Source of the DNA: Dryocosmus kuriphilus
Lineage: Eukaryota; Arthropoda; Insecta; Hymenoptera; Cynipidae
Assembly (NCBI GenBank): GCA_038277395.1
Contig: CM076196.1
Location: forward strand, 86,617,786 to 86,681,785
DNA: 64,000 bases
Reading direction: 5' to 3'
Made by a program: the position numbers and the translations under genes. The notes beneath the pieces were generated by a model that ran no database searches, was not told the DNA's origin, and saw only the letters and a list, made by a program, of their open reading frames with translations. Positions 34,961 through 47,288 of this stretch are shown one piece after another (the stretch's first letter is position 1; the number at the start of each line of letters is the position of its first letter).

Positions 34961-35200
34961 TTTGAAAACTTTTCATTGTTGAATTTTCCATAAAAATATT
35001 TTCATTTAAAGCATCTGCGGTTTTATGACTTAAAATTGCTGATAAAATATTGATCATCATTTTTATTTTTAATAATGCAATAGCGCATTATAAGTTATTT
35101 AAATTATACAATATTTCTGACTGAAAAAAAAGGTTTTTCTGCTCACCTTATATCGTAATGGGCTTTGAGAATTCACTTACTTGTATCACTTTAAACATCT
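34961..35200. other. AT-rich spacer
   Basis: Nothing recognisable lies between the dispersed repeat and the poly(A) retroposon. Confidence 0.4.
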
Positions 35201-35928
35201 CTCCTTAGGGATCACATGACCTTGTAGTTGGTGGGGGAGCTTAGAGGTCTATTCGGATGGGAGAGCTGGTGCAGGCGACCCAGAAGAGGCCTATCGCGAG
35301 ATGCGGGGACTCTGGGTCGCTGGGGGTCTCTGATCCGATGGATATCGACCAAGAAGTGGTCCTTCCAGGGGGGACGGCAAAACCCCCTGGAATATTGGGG
35401 GCGCGAGTCCCCACGCCCCAAGCTAAGATGTGATCTCCGTATTGATTGAAGGCTGGATGGCACTAGGGTTACCAAATCCTTGAACATCCCGGCATGCCCC
35501 CCTCTATGGAGGTGGACATGGCGGGATCTAAAGGAGGTGTCTTCAACGGAGACTTAGGGACACCGGGTCGAATCCCTTCGTATTTAGACCTTCTCCCTGC
35601 ATGCGGGGCTCTACAGGAAGTGACTTTATCCCCAGCTACTCGTGGGACAAAAAATGTCTACTAAACAAAATAATACAAACAAAACAAATGAGGATTTCCC
35701 TGGGGGATCCTCATCAAACTCATCGCGAATGGGGGACGGCCCTAATGGGGACGGCCCCTCAGCAATGAAGAACACAACAGTTGTAGATAGCAGTATCTCA
35801 ACTGTTGAAATAAATGGAAAGGCACAATGGACCTAGTCTGAGCGCCAGGGGGAGGGGTTTTAGTCGGTAAGAATCCGACACTACCCGAACTAGGGTGTCT
35901 TATGCAAGATTTCCCCTCCTCCAACCAC

Positions 35929-35961
<33 letters not shown>
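35201..35961 (+). mobile_element. Poly(A)-tailed retroposon, short GC-rich
   Basis: A GC-rich ~730-bp body abruptly replaces AT-rich DNA and ends in about 33 A (35929-35961). It holds a 64-codon frame (35642-35836) starting MSTKQNNTNKTNEDFPG and ending at a TAG. A 3' UTR with GTCGGTAAGAATCCGACACT, a perfect short hairpin, follows. I read this as the 5' UTR and ORF1 start of a LINE fused to its 3' UTR, that is, an internally deleted non-autonomous copy. I could not find a target duplication, and the left boundary is approximate. Confidence 0.7.
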
Positions 35962-35967
<6 letters not shown>

Positions 35968-38384
35968 GAAACATTATCTATGTATAAATGAAATGGCAGG
36001 AAATATTATTTCTCAAGGTATTTATATCGCTTTCTTTTGAACTATCATAATTATTCGCAAGACTGCGTTGTCGGAATGAATGAGCTATACATTAAAAAAC
36101 AAAAAAATTAATATTTTTATAAAAAATATAATTTTATTTATTTAATAGCACTACAATAATCTAATAACATTAATTTAATTTTTCTAAAGAAACATTAGTA
36201 TTTTTCATTTATATTTAACTTTACATTTTGCAGAATGCAAATAACGATCAGCCTGCATATCATCCCAAGTTATACGTATATCTTTCTCCAAATATATCCT
36301 TTTCTATTTGCTTTAGCAACTTCAATAAAATCAAGTAAACTCTCTAGCTTGAAGTAACTTTAGTTTTCCGTATGATAATAATGAAAAAAGAACATTATTT
36401 GTAGAAGAAAAATATTTACTTAATAAAGTAAATAAGCTCTTTCTAGAACAAACTTTTTCTTAAATTTCAATACTAATTTATTATTTTTATAAGCATTAAA
36501 CTATAAACTTTCCATTATTATATTATATTTTTTATGAGTTTCCTAATTTGAATTATTTTGAGATAAATAAATCAACTTTTATAATAGAACGAAATAGGAA
36601 ATTGTAATATAGGGTACTTCTTAAAGCGAATAAACTTTAATATTGTAAGCCCAGTGTTCAGGCTTTTTCTCAATGATTTTATGAAAATTTAATTCGAAGC
36701 CTATAAATTTAAATCTTTTTTACTTAAAATCTTAAAATTCAAAATTGAAAGATTTAAAATTCTCTATAAAAAAAATTATTAAAGCTTTAAAACTAGTTCT
36801 TAATAAACCAATTCCAGACATGCCATGCCCTTTCCAGGTTTTCCAGAGTCTTTTTAAAATTCCGTACCTTACCCACTTTCTGTAGCAACCCTGTTCTAAC
36901 TTTAAGTCTAGCTTTAACAAACTCTTCGAGAATTTTATTTAAAAATGTAAAGTAAATTCACAAAATCAATTTAGATGCGAGGTTGTTTGTATGTATTTAT
37001 ATAATAATTATCCTTCAGGAAGTATAAGAACTTAAAAGGCCTCTAAATCCAGAATCGACTATAAAACTTACTATAAGCTCTTATGGACGATAGAATCAAG
37101 GAAACAGGGATAGGTAAATTCAATTTCCGTAATACCTTCCAACCTTTCTGAATCTCACATTACACCCTTATCCCAACTCCTTCCACAGAATCCTCTGATT
37201 GAAAAGTTTCCATTTCCGATAAGTTCATGTATTGGATGGCTAAGAAAACGAAACAGGTTTCCTTTCCTTGTGACGACGGTTTTAGGTGAATATGCTATAG
37301 AAAGCTATAAGTTCCACCTAAATTTCCTATTCGAAGCAAACGGAATTTATTTCGCGTGCAAACGGCCCATTCCGAGGGCCATTATATCATGAACTATAAA
37401 TTATGAGGCCGGGAGATCACTTTCTTTACCCTTTTATTTATTCCAGGCTACATGCCTTAACAACCTGTAGTTTATATTCATTTCATAGAGCGATTATGTT
37501 TACTTATATTCTATTTTTATCCTTTTTATCATTTCCTTTTTGGTTCCCTTAAGAGAAGAACCTTCGATTCCTAAAGGGAATTATATACATAAAAAATTTT
37601 AAAAATTTATCATTTAAAAATCAAATACTGTTTTTTTTTTAATTAAACGATGTTTCTAACAAAGGTGATTTGTTTAAAGATGCCTTAATAAATACTCGTC
37701 TCTGCAAAAAATTATGCAATTTTCGCTTGAATTTTAACTCATTTTAAATTTTGTTTTATGTTTTCCCTTTTTTATTATTATTATTAGAGATTTTTTTCGA
37801 TAAATTAAAATATAAACTTTGTGATAGATATGCATTTCAAACCGAAATAGTCCCTACCTGAGGTAGCATGACAAAATATTCGGCCATGTTAAAAAAATAA
37901 AAACTTCAAAAACCTTCTTAAAATATATGCAGAGTATGTAGGAAAAAATGTTTTAAAATATGGGAAAAATATAACTATTCTCACGATTTATTTGATTTTG
38001 TGTTCGACGTTTCCCTCTTATTTTATAGAATAATAAATTAATATGGAGCGTGACCTGAAATTTAATATAAAATATTATGCAAACATAATGATCATTATAT
38101 TACTTTTATTTGGCATCAACATTCATAAATGTGATCTTATAAATCCTTAACTCTAAAATATTGAACCTTCTTCTTGATTATTATTATTCATTCAACTCAA
38201 CATAAGTAACATAAGAGAATTTCAAATATTAAAAATTTTTTGTAAATATTATTTAACAATGCTTAATTTTAAATTACTTTGTAGTTTGAAACAGGTGCGT
38301 GCGACGATACATTTTGGGTACTTTTTATTTATAATGTCAAAATGAAGTCATCTAAAATTTTGAAACTTTACGAATTTTTGCTTT
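35962..38384. other. AT-rich stretch without a recognised gene
   Basis: About 2.4 kb of AT-rich DNA. Open frames are short and none carries a domain I recognise. Confidence 0.5.
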
Positions 38385-38432
38385 GATATAGGTAAGTAAT
38401 TTCATTTATTCATTTATTTATTTATACTCTCT

Positions 38433-40249
38433 CCCTTTTACGGGTTTGAGAGTCTTCACAAAATCATTACATATGTTTACAATCCAATTCCTTAAACTAT
38501 ATTCTCCCTTATCGTTCTCTTACACTATTACATACATATTTTCTTATCCTATTCTTAAATTTATTCTTAAATTTAAACGCTTGCGACCGAGAGCAGGACT
38601 TCCGTTTCCTCTTACCTTTGCCAATCTATCATTGGTAATTACTTTTTCGGTTCTACTTTATATTTGTAATATCTTTTAACTACATTATGAGAGCTTTTCT
38701 TTCTCTTAACTTTTCTAGCTTCTTCATCCATCCCTCCCCCTATCCAATCCCATTCTGAATCTCTATCACGCTCTCTTCCACACTCTTCCCTTCTCCTTCG
38801 TCTCCTGTACATCTCTCTAACACATGCACCCATGTTTCCTGTTCATACCCACATACTCTACAACTATTCTCCTCCTCATTCATCCAGTACCTACCCTCTC
38901 TTACACCCTCTCCCATTCTAAATCTTATCACTCTGTTCCATTTACTCTCTTTCTTTATTCTTCCCAGATACTCTGGCTCTCCTTTCCACTTGACCATTCT
39001 GACTTGACCTCAACTCCAAGATTTTTCTCCACCTTTCCTCACCTTGTCTAGCCAGAATCTCTTCCTCGATTCCTTGCCATTCTCTACTCCCCACATTCAT
39101 ACTCCATTCTCTCCTCCTTGCGTACTTTTCTCCTTCCCATTTCGACCATCCCATATTCCCCCTTCTTTCTTTGTCTTCTATCTCCCTTAAACACGGTTGT
39201 GCTACCTTACTTCCTTCCCCCCTCCTTAGCTTTTCCTCAAAATTCCATACCCTTTTTAGTTGCCTTACCACCATTTTTTCTCGGTCTAACTCTTCCCTCA
39301 GCATATAACCTGGACAGTTCCATCCTAACCCCATGACCCATCTCAGAAATCTCTTCTGCATGCTTTCTACTCTTATATTCCTTCCATCCCCATATTTCCG
39401 TTCCATAACTTACCACTGACCACACTAACACATCAAACATCCACACTCTCATTCTCCAATCATCCTTGAACCTCCTCTTTCCTATGCCCCACACTTGGCC
39501 CATTACCTTGCTTCCACTTTTCAATCTCTTTCTCACCTGCAGTTCGTTTCCTCCTCCTGTTTCGAACCAAAAGCCTAGGTAACAAAACTCTTCTACCATT
39601 TCCACCACCCTGCCATTCATCTTCCATTCATACTCTATTTTACACTTTCTCTTTCTAAAACATATCATCTTCGTTTTATTCACATTCACCGTTAAATATT
39701 TTTCTCTTACATACTCTTCAAATATTCTCATCATTAAACTCATCCCTCTTTCATCATCTGCTACTAACACTATATCGTCGGCGTATGCTAGCGAATATAG
39801 CTTGCCATTTCCCAGTTTCGTCCCCCCTCTCCCTTTCCTTGCCAATTTTTTTCTCCAAATCTGCCAAAAGAAACAGTAGCGGGCTCAGCGGACATCCCTG
39901 CCTCAAACCCCTTCCCGTCCAAAACTCCTCTCCTTCCTTTTTTCCTATTCTTACCTTCATCCTAGTTTCTACAAATATTTCTTTTATCCTCTCTACCAGA
40001 CTTTCTTCTATTCCTCTTTCTTTCAAGGCCGTCCAAAGCACCCTTCTATTGACCGAGTCAAACGCTGCTTTCAAGTCTACAAATATTGCGACCAGTTTCT
40101 CTTTCTTCTGACCTAGGTTCCTATTAACTAAATAGTTGAGCACGTATATATTGTCTGTTGTCCCCATCCCCTTCCTAAGACCCGTTTGGTTGTGTGGTAT
40201 ACTCTCTTTCTCTTCGATCTGTCTTTCCAATCTTTTCCTGATCAAGTGA
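38433..40249 (-). pseudogene. LINE reverse transcriptase to C-terminus, frameshifted
   Basis: In order, the frames give RKRLERQIEEKESIPHNQTG, FVDLKAAFDSVNRRVLW, GLRQGCPLSPLLF, YADDIVLVAD, FCYLGFWFETGG, SVVSYGTEIWGWKEY, and a C-terminal Cys/His motif CRVCGYEQETWVHVLERC. The catalytic YADD is intact. At least three frameshifts separate the frames (near 39830, 39330 and 38970). The protein style (GTTDNIYVLNYLVNR, TEIWGWKE) is a LINE group common in insects, but I do not assign a named clade. The plus strand appears C- and T-rich here because the LINE sense strand is A/G-rich. Confidence 0.88.
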
Positions 40250-40545
40250 TAAATAGGGAAAGGGGAGGAAGAAAAGGCATAAACGAGGAAATAGGGATGA
40301 AAGAGTGGACAGAATACTTTAAGGGATTGCTAGGAAGTGTGGGAAATAGGGTGCGCGGAGAAGGGAGGATAAGGTAGTTGCAGGGGAAGAGGACGGAGTA
40401 AACGAGATAAGTAGAGAGGAGATAAATGAAGCAATCGCAAAGTTAAAAGGAAATAAGGCAACAGGGGAGGACGGCATAGAGAATGTAGATTGTAGCACTG
40501 AAATATGGTGGGGAAAGGGCGAGAGAAGAGATGTGGAGGATTTGT
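40250..40545 (+). pseudogene. Inverted 5' part of the same LINE
   Basis: The plus strand reads MKEWTEYFKGLLGSVGN, then EINEAIAKLKGNKATGEDGI and REEMWRICN, the segment immediately upstream of the reverse transcriptase. It resumes at 41250 as KVWEGEG-stop-PEKWRTGLVVPLSKKG and stops at the target duplication. The polarity is opposite to 38433-40249. Confidence 0.85.
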
Positions 40546-41249
40546 AATAACTCGGTAACAAGGCTTGCATTGGAATGGGATTAAAAGTTTTAATTCTTTT
40601 CAACACTTGATTTTTCCTTCCGTCTCTTGTACCACCAACGGGAACAGAAAAAGTCAAATTCAATCCGTTTCTATGTCGTTCTCCTGTGTGTTTGACAACG
40701 TCAAACATAACCTCAAAATAATTAAAAAATGGAATACAATATTTGCATAAAAAGCACTAGAGAATCACGAAATCTGCAAAATTTCGTAGGATTCTGCATA
40801 AAACTGCATTAGTTTACTATTAACAACTTCGCTTTATTCAAATTGCTTCATGGGGAAAAAATAAAATCATGATAAATAAATTTAAAAATTACTTTAAATC
40901 TTGACTATTTCCGCACAAATCAATCCTAAAGACGTAATTTGATAAATTTAGTGTTCTTCAAAGTTTTTTACTAAATATTTATGTTAAAAACAATAAATAA
41001 ACAAATATTTTTGAACGGAACTAGACGGAATTAAATAAATGAAAACTATGTTCTTATCACTGAGTAGAAAATATTAGAGCAGACGTTACTGCCGCTAGGC
41101 GAATTGAAGGGAATTAAAATTCTGATAAATCTATTGTTCCCTTGCAGATTGGAGCATGGTGGAAGAATCAGGTTTTGAATAAGACAGAAAAATTTCACTT
41201 TTACGTTGAAATCAAGAATTTTATAATTCTTTTGTATTCAAGCCCTCTT
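40546..41249. mobile_element. ~700-bp MITE inserted in the inverted LINE segment
   Basis: It interrupts the LINE codons between RICN and KVWEGEG. The ends are inverted: CTCGGTAACAAGGCTTG at the left and, read in reverse, CCCGGTAAGAGGGCTTG at the right, with weaker inner matches (TTTTAATTCTTTTCAAC versus AAAATTCTTGATTTCAAC). The target duplication is very short (perhaps AA) and is not resolved. No coding capacity is seen. Confidence 0.75.
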
Positions 41250-41343
41250 ACCGGGAAGGTATGGGAAGGAGAAGGATGACCGGAAAAGTGGAGGACAGGG
41301 TTGGTAGTGCCACTTAGTAAGAAAGGATATAGGTAAGTAATTT

Positions 41344-43434
41344 AATGATATATTTTTAGAAAAAAATGTGGAAAATGGCTGTGACTTAAAATGGTCAACT
41401 TTTTGTCAATCGCCCTTATGAGTTTCAATCATCCACAAAAGACAAAAAACATCACGAGTGAAAGTCTGAAAGCCGAATATCGAAAATAATACAGTTAAAG
41501 ATAAGCTAACAAAAATGTGAACCTCGTTTGAAAATCGAACAAAACCTCAAATTCGCTCAGATTTCATAAAAGCTTTTCCTGCTCTCTATTTTTAGTTTTT
41601 AGTGATTTTCATAAAGTGAATAACTCTTATCCAGAATCCTTCAAAATTTTAAGCCTGAATTGAAATAATTAGCATTTTTCTATAAATTTGCCTGTTGGAT
41701 ATTTTAATTTCTAAAACTTAACTATCTCAATAATTATTTATAATATCTCTAAAATATAGGAAAAATAATATTTAAAATATGAAAGTCTTGAAATAAATTA
41801 CAGGATTCTGATTTAAAAATATCATTCCATAAGCTGGAATATGTATAATTTGATTTATCCAAAACATGTGAAGGACAACTGGATAAAGACCAATTTTTTA
41901 AAATTCCGTTTTAACGAATTCAAATAATTTAGAACACTATTTATCGAAAAGAAATTATTAATGTTTAAAAATCATTTCTCCTTTCATCCGAAAAAAAAAA
42001 ATAATTTTAAAATTATGAGAATGAAAACTAGATAACGAACATTTGGTTTTTCCTTTCCCAAACAAAGAAAAATTTTATCTATTATTTTCACCCCACTGAA
42101 AGATTCTAAATAATGACCACCTGCTTCTACAACTTTGGCCGAATTTTCTATCATACAGTCTCGAAGTAAATTTATTTTTGGTATTCATCCAGTTATAATT
42201 CTCATTATTTTATAAACTCCTATATATATATTATAATAAAGGTCTTATACACCAGTAAGAACATTTTTCAATATTTTTTCATATTAAGGAATACATAGCT
42301 AAGAAACCCCTCACAATAGTCAAAATGAAAAAGTGAATTATTTTCATTATTTTGAAAAATATAAAATTTTTTACTAATTCTCTTGGCACCCGATCCTAAA
42401 ACTTGTTTTTAAGTTCCAAAGAACAAATATACCAAGTTTCATTCCTTAACAATATTTGAGCCTAATGCAGATGTAGTGCGCCACTGTACCTATCGCAGAA
42501 AGCTTTTATTGTTCGTCTTGTAAAATTTCATTTTTGTTCTATATTCAGTTCTCATTATTATGTCTTCAGTTGTAAATAGAAAACTTTTTCTTCCGCCTTA
42601 AAATTAAAATGAAATTTGTATCTGCTTTATGTTCTACTGACAATATTGGATCGAAAGAAGTAGTAGTATATTATTACTTTTATTTCGAATTGAGTTATTT
42701 TTCTGCCCATTTTCTTTCTTGCTATATTTACTGGCTTGATTTATGATCAAAAGCGAACTGTTTTCCTGTCTTCTTATTTTGTAATGAAACTTGTATATCG
42801 TCACGAAACCTGCACACTTCGCATGTCCAAGACGATCGATAAGGAGCGCTTAATAACGAAGGGAACTCGAAAAGAATACTCTTGTAAATTACCGCACAGC
42901 ACGAACTTTTTTTACTTCTAAATAAAACTGCAGAAGGATCGTCAACATTTAAAAAAATTCTTTTTAGCTTATCTATACCAAATGGAAACTTTTCTCAGAA
43001 AATGCATTTCCTTGTCATAACTCATATATAATTTCTGGCAGCTTTGCATAAGAATATGAGAACCATTATAAATTAAAATAAAGTGAATTAATCCTATCTC
43101 ATTTCAGAATTTACATTAGAATCCAGAGGATTGTATGAGATCAAATTTCAAAATAGAAACTCTCTGGAAGACTTTCTACCGTAAGAAAAAAAAAACCAAT
43201 AAAATCGTGCATAAAGTTCTTTAAAGTTGGGAAGTATATTTCCGGGAGATAGGCAGCTTGAAAATTTTCTTAGATATTTAGATGAACCACCTTAATGTAT
43301 TTACTTCAATTCATAAAGAGAAAAAGATCGCAGGTACTTTTTCATGAAAATAGTTATTTTAATAAAACAAACTTGCAAATCATTCAGCCTTAAGTAGCTT
43401 TTACAAATTTTCATACTATTTTTTAAAAGGTTTT
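41344..43434. other. AT-rich stretch without a recognised gene
   Basis: No gene is supported. A minus-strand piece at about 42085-42185 (MIENSAKVVEAGGHYLESF) faintly resembles the end of a mariner-type transposase, but it is too short to call. Confidence 0.4.
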
Positions 43435-44223
43435 TTAATGCCCTTGGTTTTCTTTATACTTGTGAATGTTGGCTGACATGTAAAGCGGAATTGCAAATAT
43501 TCTAGCAAACATGACGAGTTCATGTGTCACCTTATCCTAAAAAAGAAACAATTAACAAATTAACAATACAAAATATTTAAAACTTAATAATGCCAAACTT
43601 TAGTTTTTAAAATTGCACAACACAAATTGAATTAAGGATTTGTAAGCAAACAATACAATACAATTTAAAAAAATAACTATTAAACTTAACAATTTCAGTT
43701 TGGCAACATTGAGTACTTATCTGAAATTTAAAAGTTCGAAATTAAGCAATTTGAAATTTCCACCATTAAAAAATGAGCCCTTATAGGATTTCATCTTCCA
43801 AACGTTTAGAATTGGAAATTAAAAAAATTAACATGAAACATTTTTCAAATTGTTCAATTTAAAATTGGAATATTTGACAGTCGAATAACTCATATCAGAA
43901 ATATTTTAGTTTTTTAAAATCAGAAATATAAAACAGACTTTAAAAAATTTTTTAATGTTTCTACATATCTTTCTTAAAGTAAATTAGCTGTTTCCCAGTC
44001 CAGTGGACACTTGAACATCCTGAAAAATTAAATATCCTATGAAAACTAAAAAAAGAAAACAAAAATATCAGTAAATACGTAATTAACTAAACTTGAAGAC
44101 TTGCAGCAAGAGAAACTCGATTTCCTGGAGGTGTGCAAACGATGATTTTTTCACAATTACATTAGCCTGGACAGGACTTTTCAAAGTAAAATCAATACTC
44201 CTGGAGATGAGCATTTTGACCAT
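43435..44223 (-). pseudogene. COX8-like tandem paralogue, frameshifted, GC-AG intron
   Basis: Exon 2 (43536-43435) encodes DKVTHELVMFARIFAIPLYM and SANIHKYKENQGH, then TAA. This parallels EKLAHGAVIFVAMFATPIYI of the intact COX8 next door. Exon 1 (44223-44105) begins MVKMLISRSIDFTLKSPVQA and ends with VCTPPGNRVSLA, matching VSTPPRNRVSLP. The donor is GC (GCAAGT at 44104), the acceptor is TTTTAG, and the join is phase 0 as in COX8. One base is missing from an A-run (about 44146-44151), so the presequence and mature part are in different frames. Decay, a sequencing error, or a divergent (perhaps sex-specific) gene are the alternatives. Confidence 0.7.
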
Positions 44224-45107
44224 GTTTTCTGGATTTTTTTCTCTCATGAAGTGATGGTCGATGGAGAATTTATTCACACTCTTGGAAAATCTTATTTTGA
44301 ACTCTTCTCATGGCTTCAAAGTGACGAAAATAGCGTCTTCGTATCTCCTATCGCACACTACTATTGGATACCGCTATGTGAACTGTGAATAAGTGAAAAA
44401 TTGATTATAGGCATTATGGTGAAAAAGCGACACTATCACCCCTCAGTGCAGATAAACGACTTCGTTCTTCATAGTTTAGTGATACAGTCAATTTTAAGCG
44501 TGAAGATGTATGATGTGGGTCGTTAGTAAATTTTTTTCGGATCTATTTTCTAATTATAGCTGAAGGAGTGTAGGTTCTGGAGTTAGCGTGGAAAGGAAGA
44601 TATATGAATTTTTAGTTAAACTATAATGGTAATTAGCAATTTGCAATCTCACTTTTGCCACAGATGCTTTTATTTTTAAGTTTTAATTATCAAGTCGAAC
44701 TACTTGTATGCTTATGAAAGCTGTTTCGCACAGCAAGGGGAACGCGAATAAATTCATAGGTGGTGGGGGTTAATTTATTCAAGTGACTAACTGGCAGGCA
44801 CCACGGCCCTTTTTTCATTAACTTTAAATTTAAAACGAAGGATAGGCTAAATAGACTATTGACCCTTTTCGAGAAATACCGATGGAGTAAACAACTGTAG
44901 TGGAAAAATTACAAAATTTACTTTATTGTTTGGAATCTCCAGTATCGGACTTAAGTCATACTTTCGTTCAGTCACTTGAAGTAAAAGACAAATTCTTATT
45001 TAGTTTGTACTGCTATATTTTTCGGTTATACAACCCTTCGACGATAAATAAAAACATGAGCTCTCTTAAGATATCCAATTTAAACTACATTTTTACAATT
45101 TAGATCA
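44224..45107. other. Spacer between the COX8 paralogues
   Basis: AT-rich. It would hold the promoter of the downstream copy and the 3' UTR of the upstream copy. No other gene is seen. Confidence 0.5.
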
Positions 45108-47288
45108 TTATTCTGCACCCTTCTTGTAGTGTTTGATGTTAGTTGCGATGTAGATTGGAGTTGCAAACATTGCAACAAAAATTACAGCACCGTGTGCCAA
45201 TTTTTCCTGCAAAATAAAAGAAATAGTTAATAAAGAAAAACAGATTTGTTAAATATATTCAACTTTGGTTTAAACAACCAATAGAACTATGAAATTGTTT
45301 TTAAAAGTATTTAGGTTTCAAAGATTCTCAATTCAAATATATCTAAATTGTAAGTAATTCGAATTTAAAGTTAATTTATTATTGCAAAATACCGAAAATA
45401 GAGTTTTCATATTTCATTTTTGTTTTTAAATCTACGCTTTTCTAAGAATTTTTTAAGAATTTGAAAATGTATGCTTACAACATTTTCGAATTTTCGTTTC
45501 TTCAAGTTTTAATTATCGAAGTTACTACAAAATCCTGATTTCAAAATTCCCACAGGTTCCCTGACTTCTCTGTAACCAACTTTTTATTTTCCCTGAACGT
45601 TACAAATTTTTCTTTCAGGTATGAAAACACACCTTACACATAAGATATCAATAATGTAATGCAAAAAAATGTTTATACTTCCAAACTTTTCTTAAACACT
45701 TATAGTGAACAGTTACGCAGAGTTTTATCAACTGCAACTTCACTTTATCGAAAATTTCCTGACTTTCCCGAACTCCCTGACGTATAGCAACCCTGATTAT
45801 TATTTTCTTATTTAAAGGTTTTAATTATGAACTTTATAACTTTTATTTTTGTCAACTGTGTTTAAACTTGAAAAAATGAATATGTAATTGTATTTCAGAT
45901 CGAAACTCTTTTTCTTTGAATTCTGTTTAATCGATAACAATTTTTAATTGGAACAATTTAAAAAAAAAAAAAAAAAAAGTAAAACATCCATATCTTAAGA
46001 ATGACTCATATTTCAAATTTAGAACGCACAAAATTGTACAATTTTGAATCCATTTTAAACCAAAAATGTTAAAAATTGGATAATTTCTGATCTGTACTTA
46101 TAAAGTTGAGAAAATAAATTACAAATTAACAGCGTTTGAAATGATAAATATGCAATCAAATTTGATATTTTTTTTTCTTAAGCTTGAAATATAAATTTTG
46201 CAAGATTTTTACAGTAGGGACCGTTACAGCTAAATTTATTTCTGAATCGCGTTTCCTGCAAATTTGAATTACGTTGAAATTTGAATACTTTGTATTTATA
46301 TCTAGGAATACCACAATTTATATATAACTTAAATTTGTGAACATGATTCAAACGATTTTTCGGACAATATTGTTGATAAACAAAAGAATATAAAAAAATT
46401 TTACATTTGCAACTGAAAAACGGGGTAATATGGGACAAATTGAGAATAATAGGTAATTATATATAATGCGGCCAGAATAAAGTAAAGTGAATATGGACAA
46501 AATTTCAAGATTTATCAAAAATAACATCTTAATTCTTTCTTGAAGCGTCAATACGAATACTCTGCACAAAAACTTTAATGTGGTGAATAAACAGTGGCTG
46601 ATGCTATATGCATAATAGTTACCGGATTACGTGTAGAGTTACACAGTTTCAGTTTCGCGTGCGCAACGTTTTGGGGGGCCAAAAAAAGGGATTGATGGTG
46701 GGGGGTGTTGGATAAAATTACCACCAACTTTGTTCCAAGTTATTTCCACGCGTCGCGTAACTTTAGTCACCACCTATCATGTAGCAAGTAATTTCCACGG
46801 ACGGCGGGACCTATACCCAATCTAAATATAACCTAAAAAATTTTGTTAGGTTATATTTTTCGACTTTCGTGCTGTGCGAAGTGGGAAGGGCGGAAATTCA
46901 ATAATCAATGAATTGACCTGGACGGACATTTAGGATGTTTTATAGGTCCTATGCATATAGCTATAAGCCAAAAATAGAAAACGTAAATTCTCTTAACCCC
47001 CTTAAACTTAGGAACATTCAGCATTTATTAACCAAAATAAAAGTTTCGTAATAAATTCTTATGTCTCAAAATGTGCAATACTAACGGAATATCTATCAGT
47101 AAAAGACCTATATTATCTGATATTACGCATATTACGTAAGGAATTTAAAGGTCAAATCGACTTACTGGAAGGGAAACTCTGTTCCTTGGAGGTGTGGAAA
47201 CAAGACCAGTATATCCGTTTCTCGTTTGGTTTCCCAGGACTCCAACAATCAAAGGCCTCGTCTTACTCAAAGTTTGAACTGACAACAT
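45108..47288 (-). CDS. COX8: Cytochrome c oxidase subunit 8 (COX8)
   Basis: Two exons on the minus strand. Exon 1 (47288-47166) gives 41 residues: a basic presequence starting MLSVQTLSKTRPLIVGVLGN and the junction segment VSTPPRNRVSLP. The donor is GTAAGT at 47165, and the acceptor TTTGCAG precedes exon 2 (45206-45108). Exon 2 encodes EKLAHGAVIFVAMFATPIYI and ATNIKHYKKGAE, then TAA. The total is 73 residues, normal for insect COX8. The product is a single-pass inner-membrane subunit of respiratory complex IV. The PPR.RVS..EK motif before the membrane helix, and the P..I..NIK.Y ending, support the family. The 1.96-kb intron is AT-rich with no other gene seen. A tandem paralogue lies 0.9 kb downstream. 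Confidence 0.82.

Larger units (their letters stand above)
38385..41343 (-). mobile_element. LINE with 5' inversion, flanked by an 18-bp target duplication
   Basis: GATATAGGTAAGTAATTT occurs at 38385-38402 and again at 41326-41343. Between the copies lie an ATTT/ATTC-rich tail (38403-38432), a minus-strand reverse transcriptase region (38433-40249), and then the preceding part of the same protein in plus orientation (40250-40545 and 41250-41325). Only about 25 residues are missing at the inversion point. This is the structure left by twin priming. A separate MITE at 40546-41249 interrupts the inverted part. Confidence 0.9.

Noticed and set aside
42085..42185. Mariner-like transposase C-terminus on the minus strand (VVEAGGHYLESF)
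   Set aside because: Only about 30 residues, with no catalytic motif or inverted repeats found around it.
46829..46860. Small hairpin in the COX8 intron (ATATAACCTAA ... TTAGGTTATAT)
   Set aside because: The stem is only about 11 bp with a short AT loop. Such hairpins are expected by chance in this composition.
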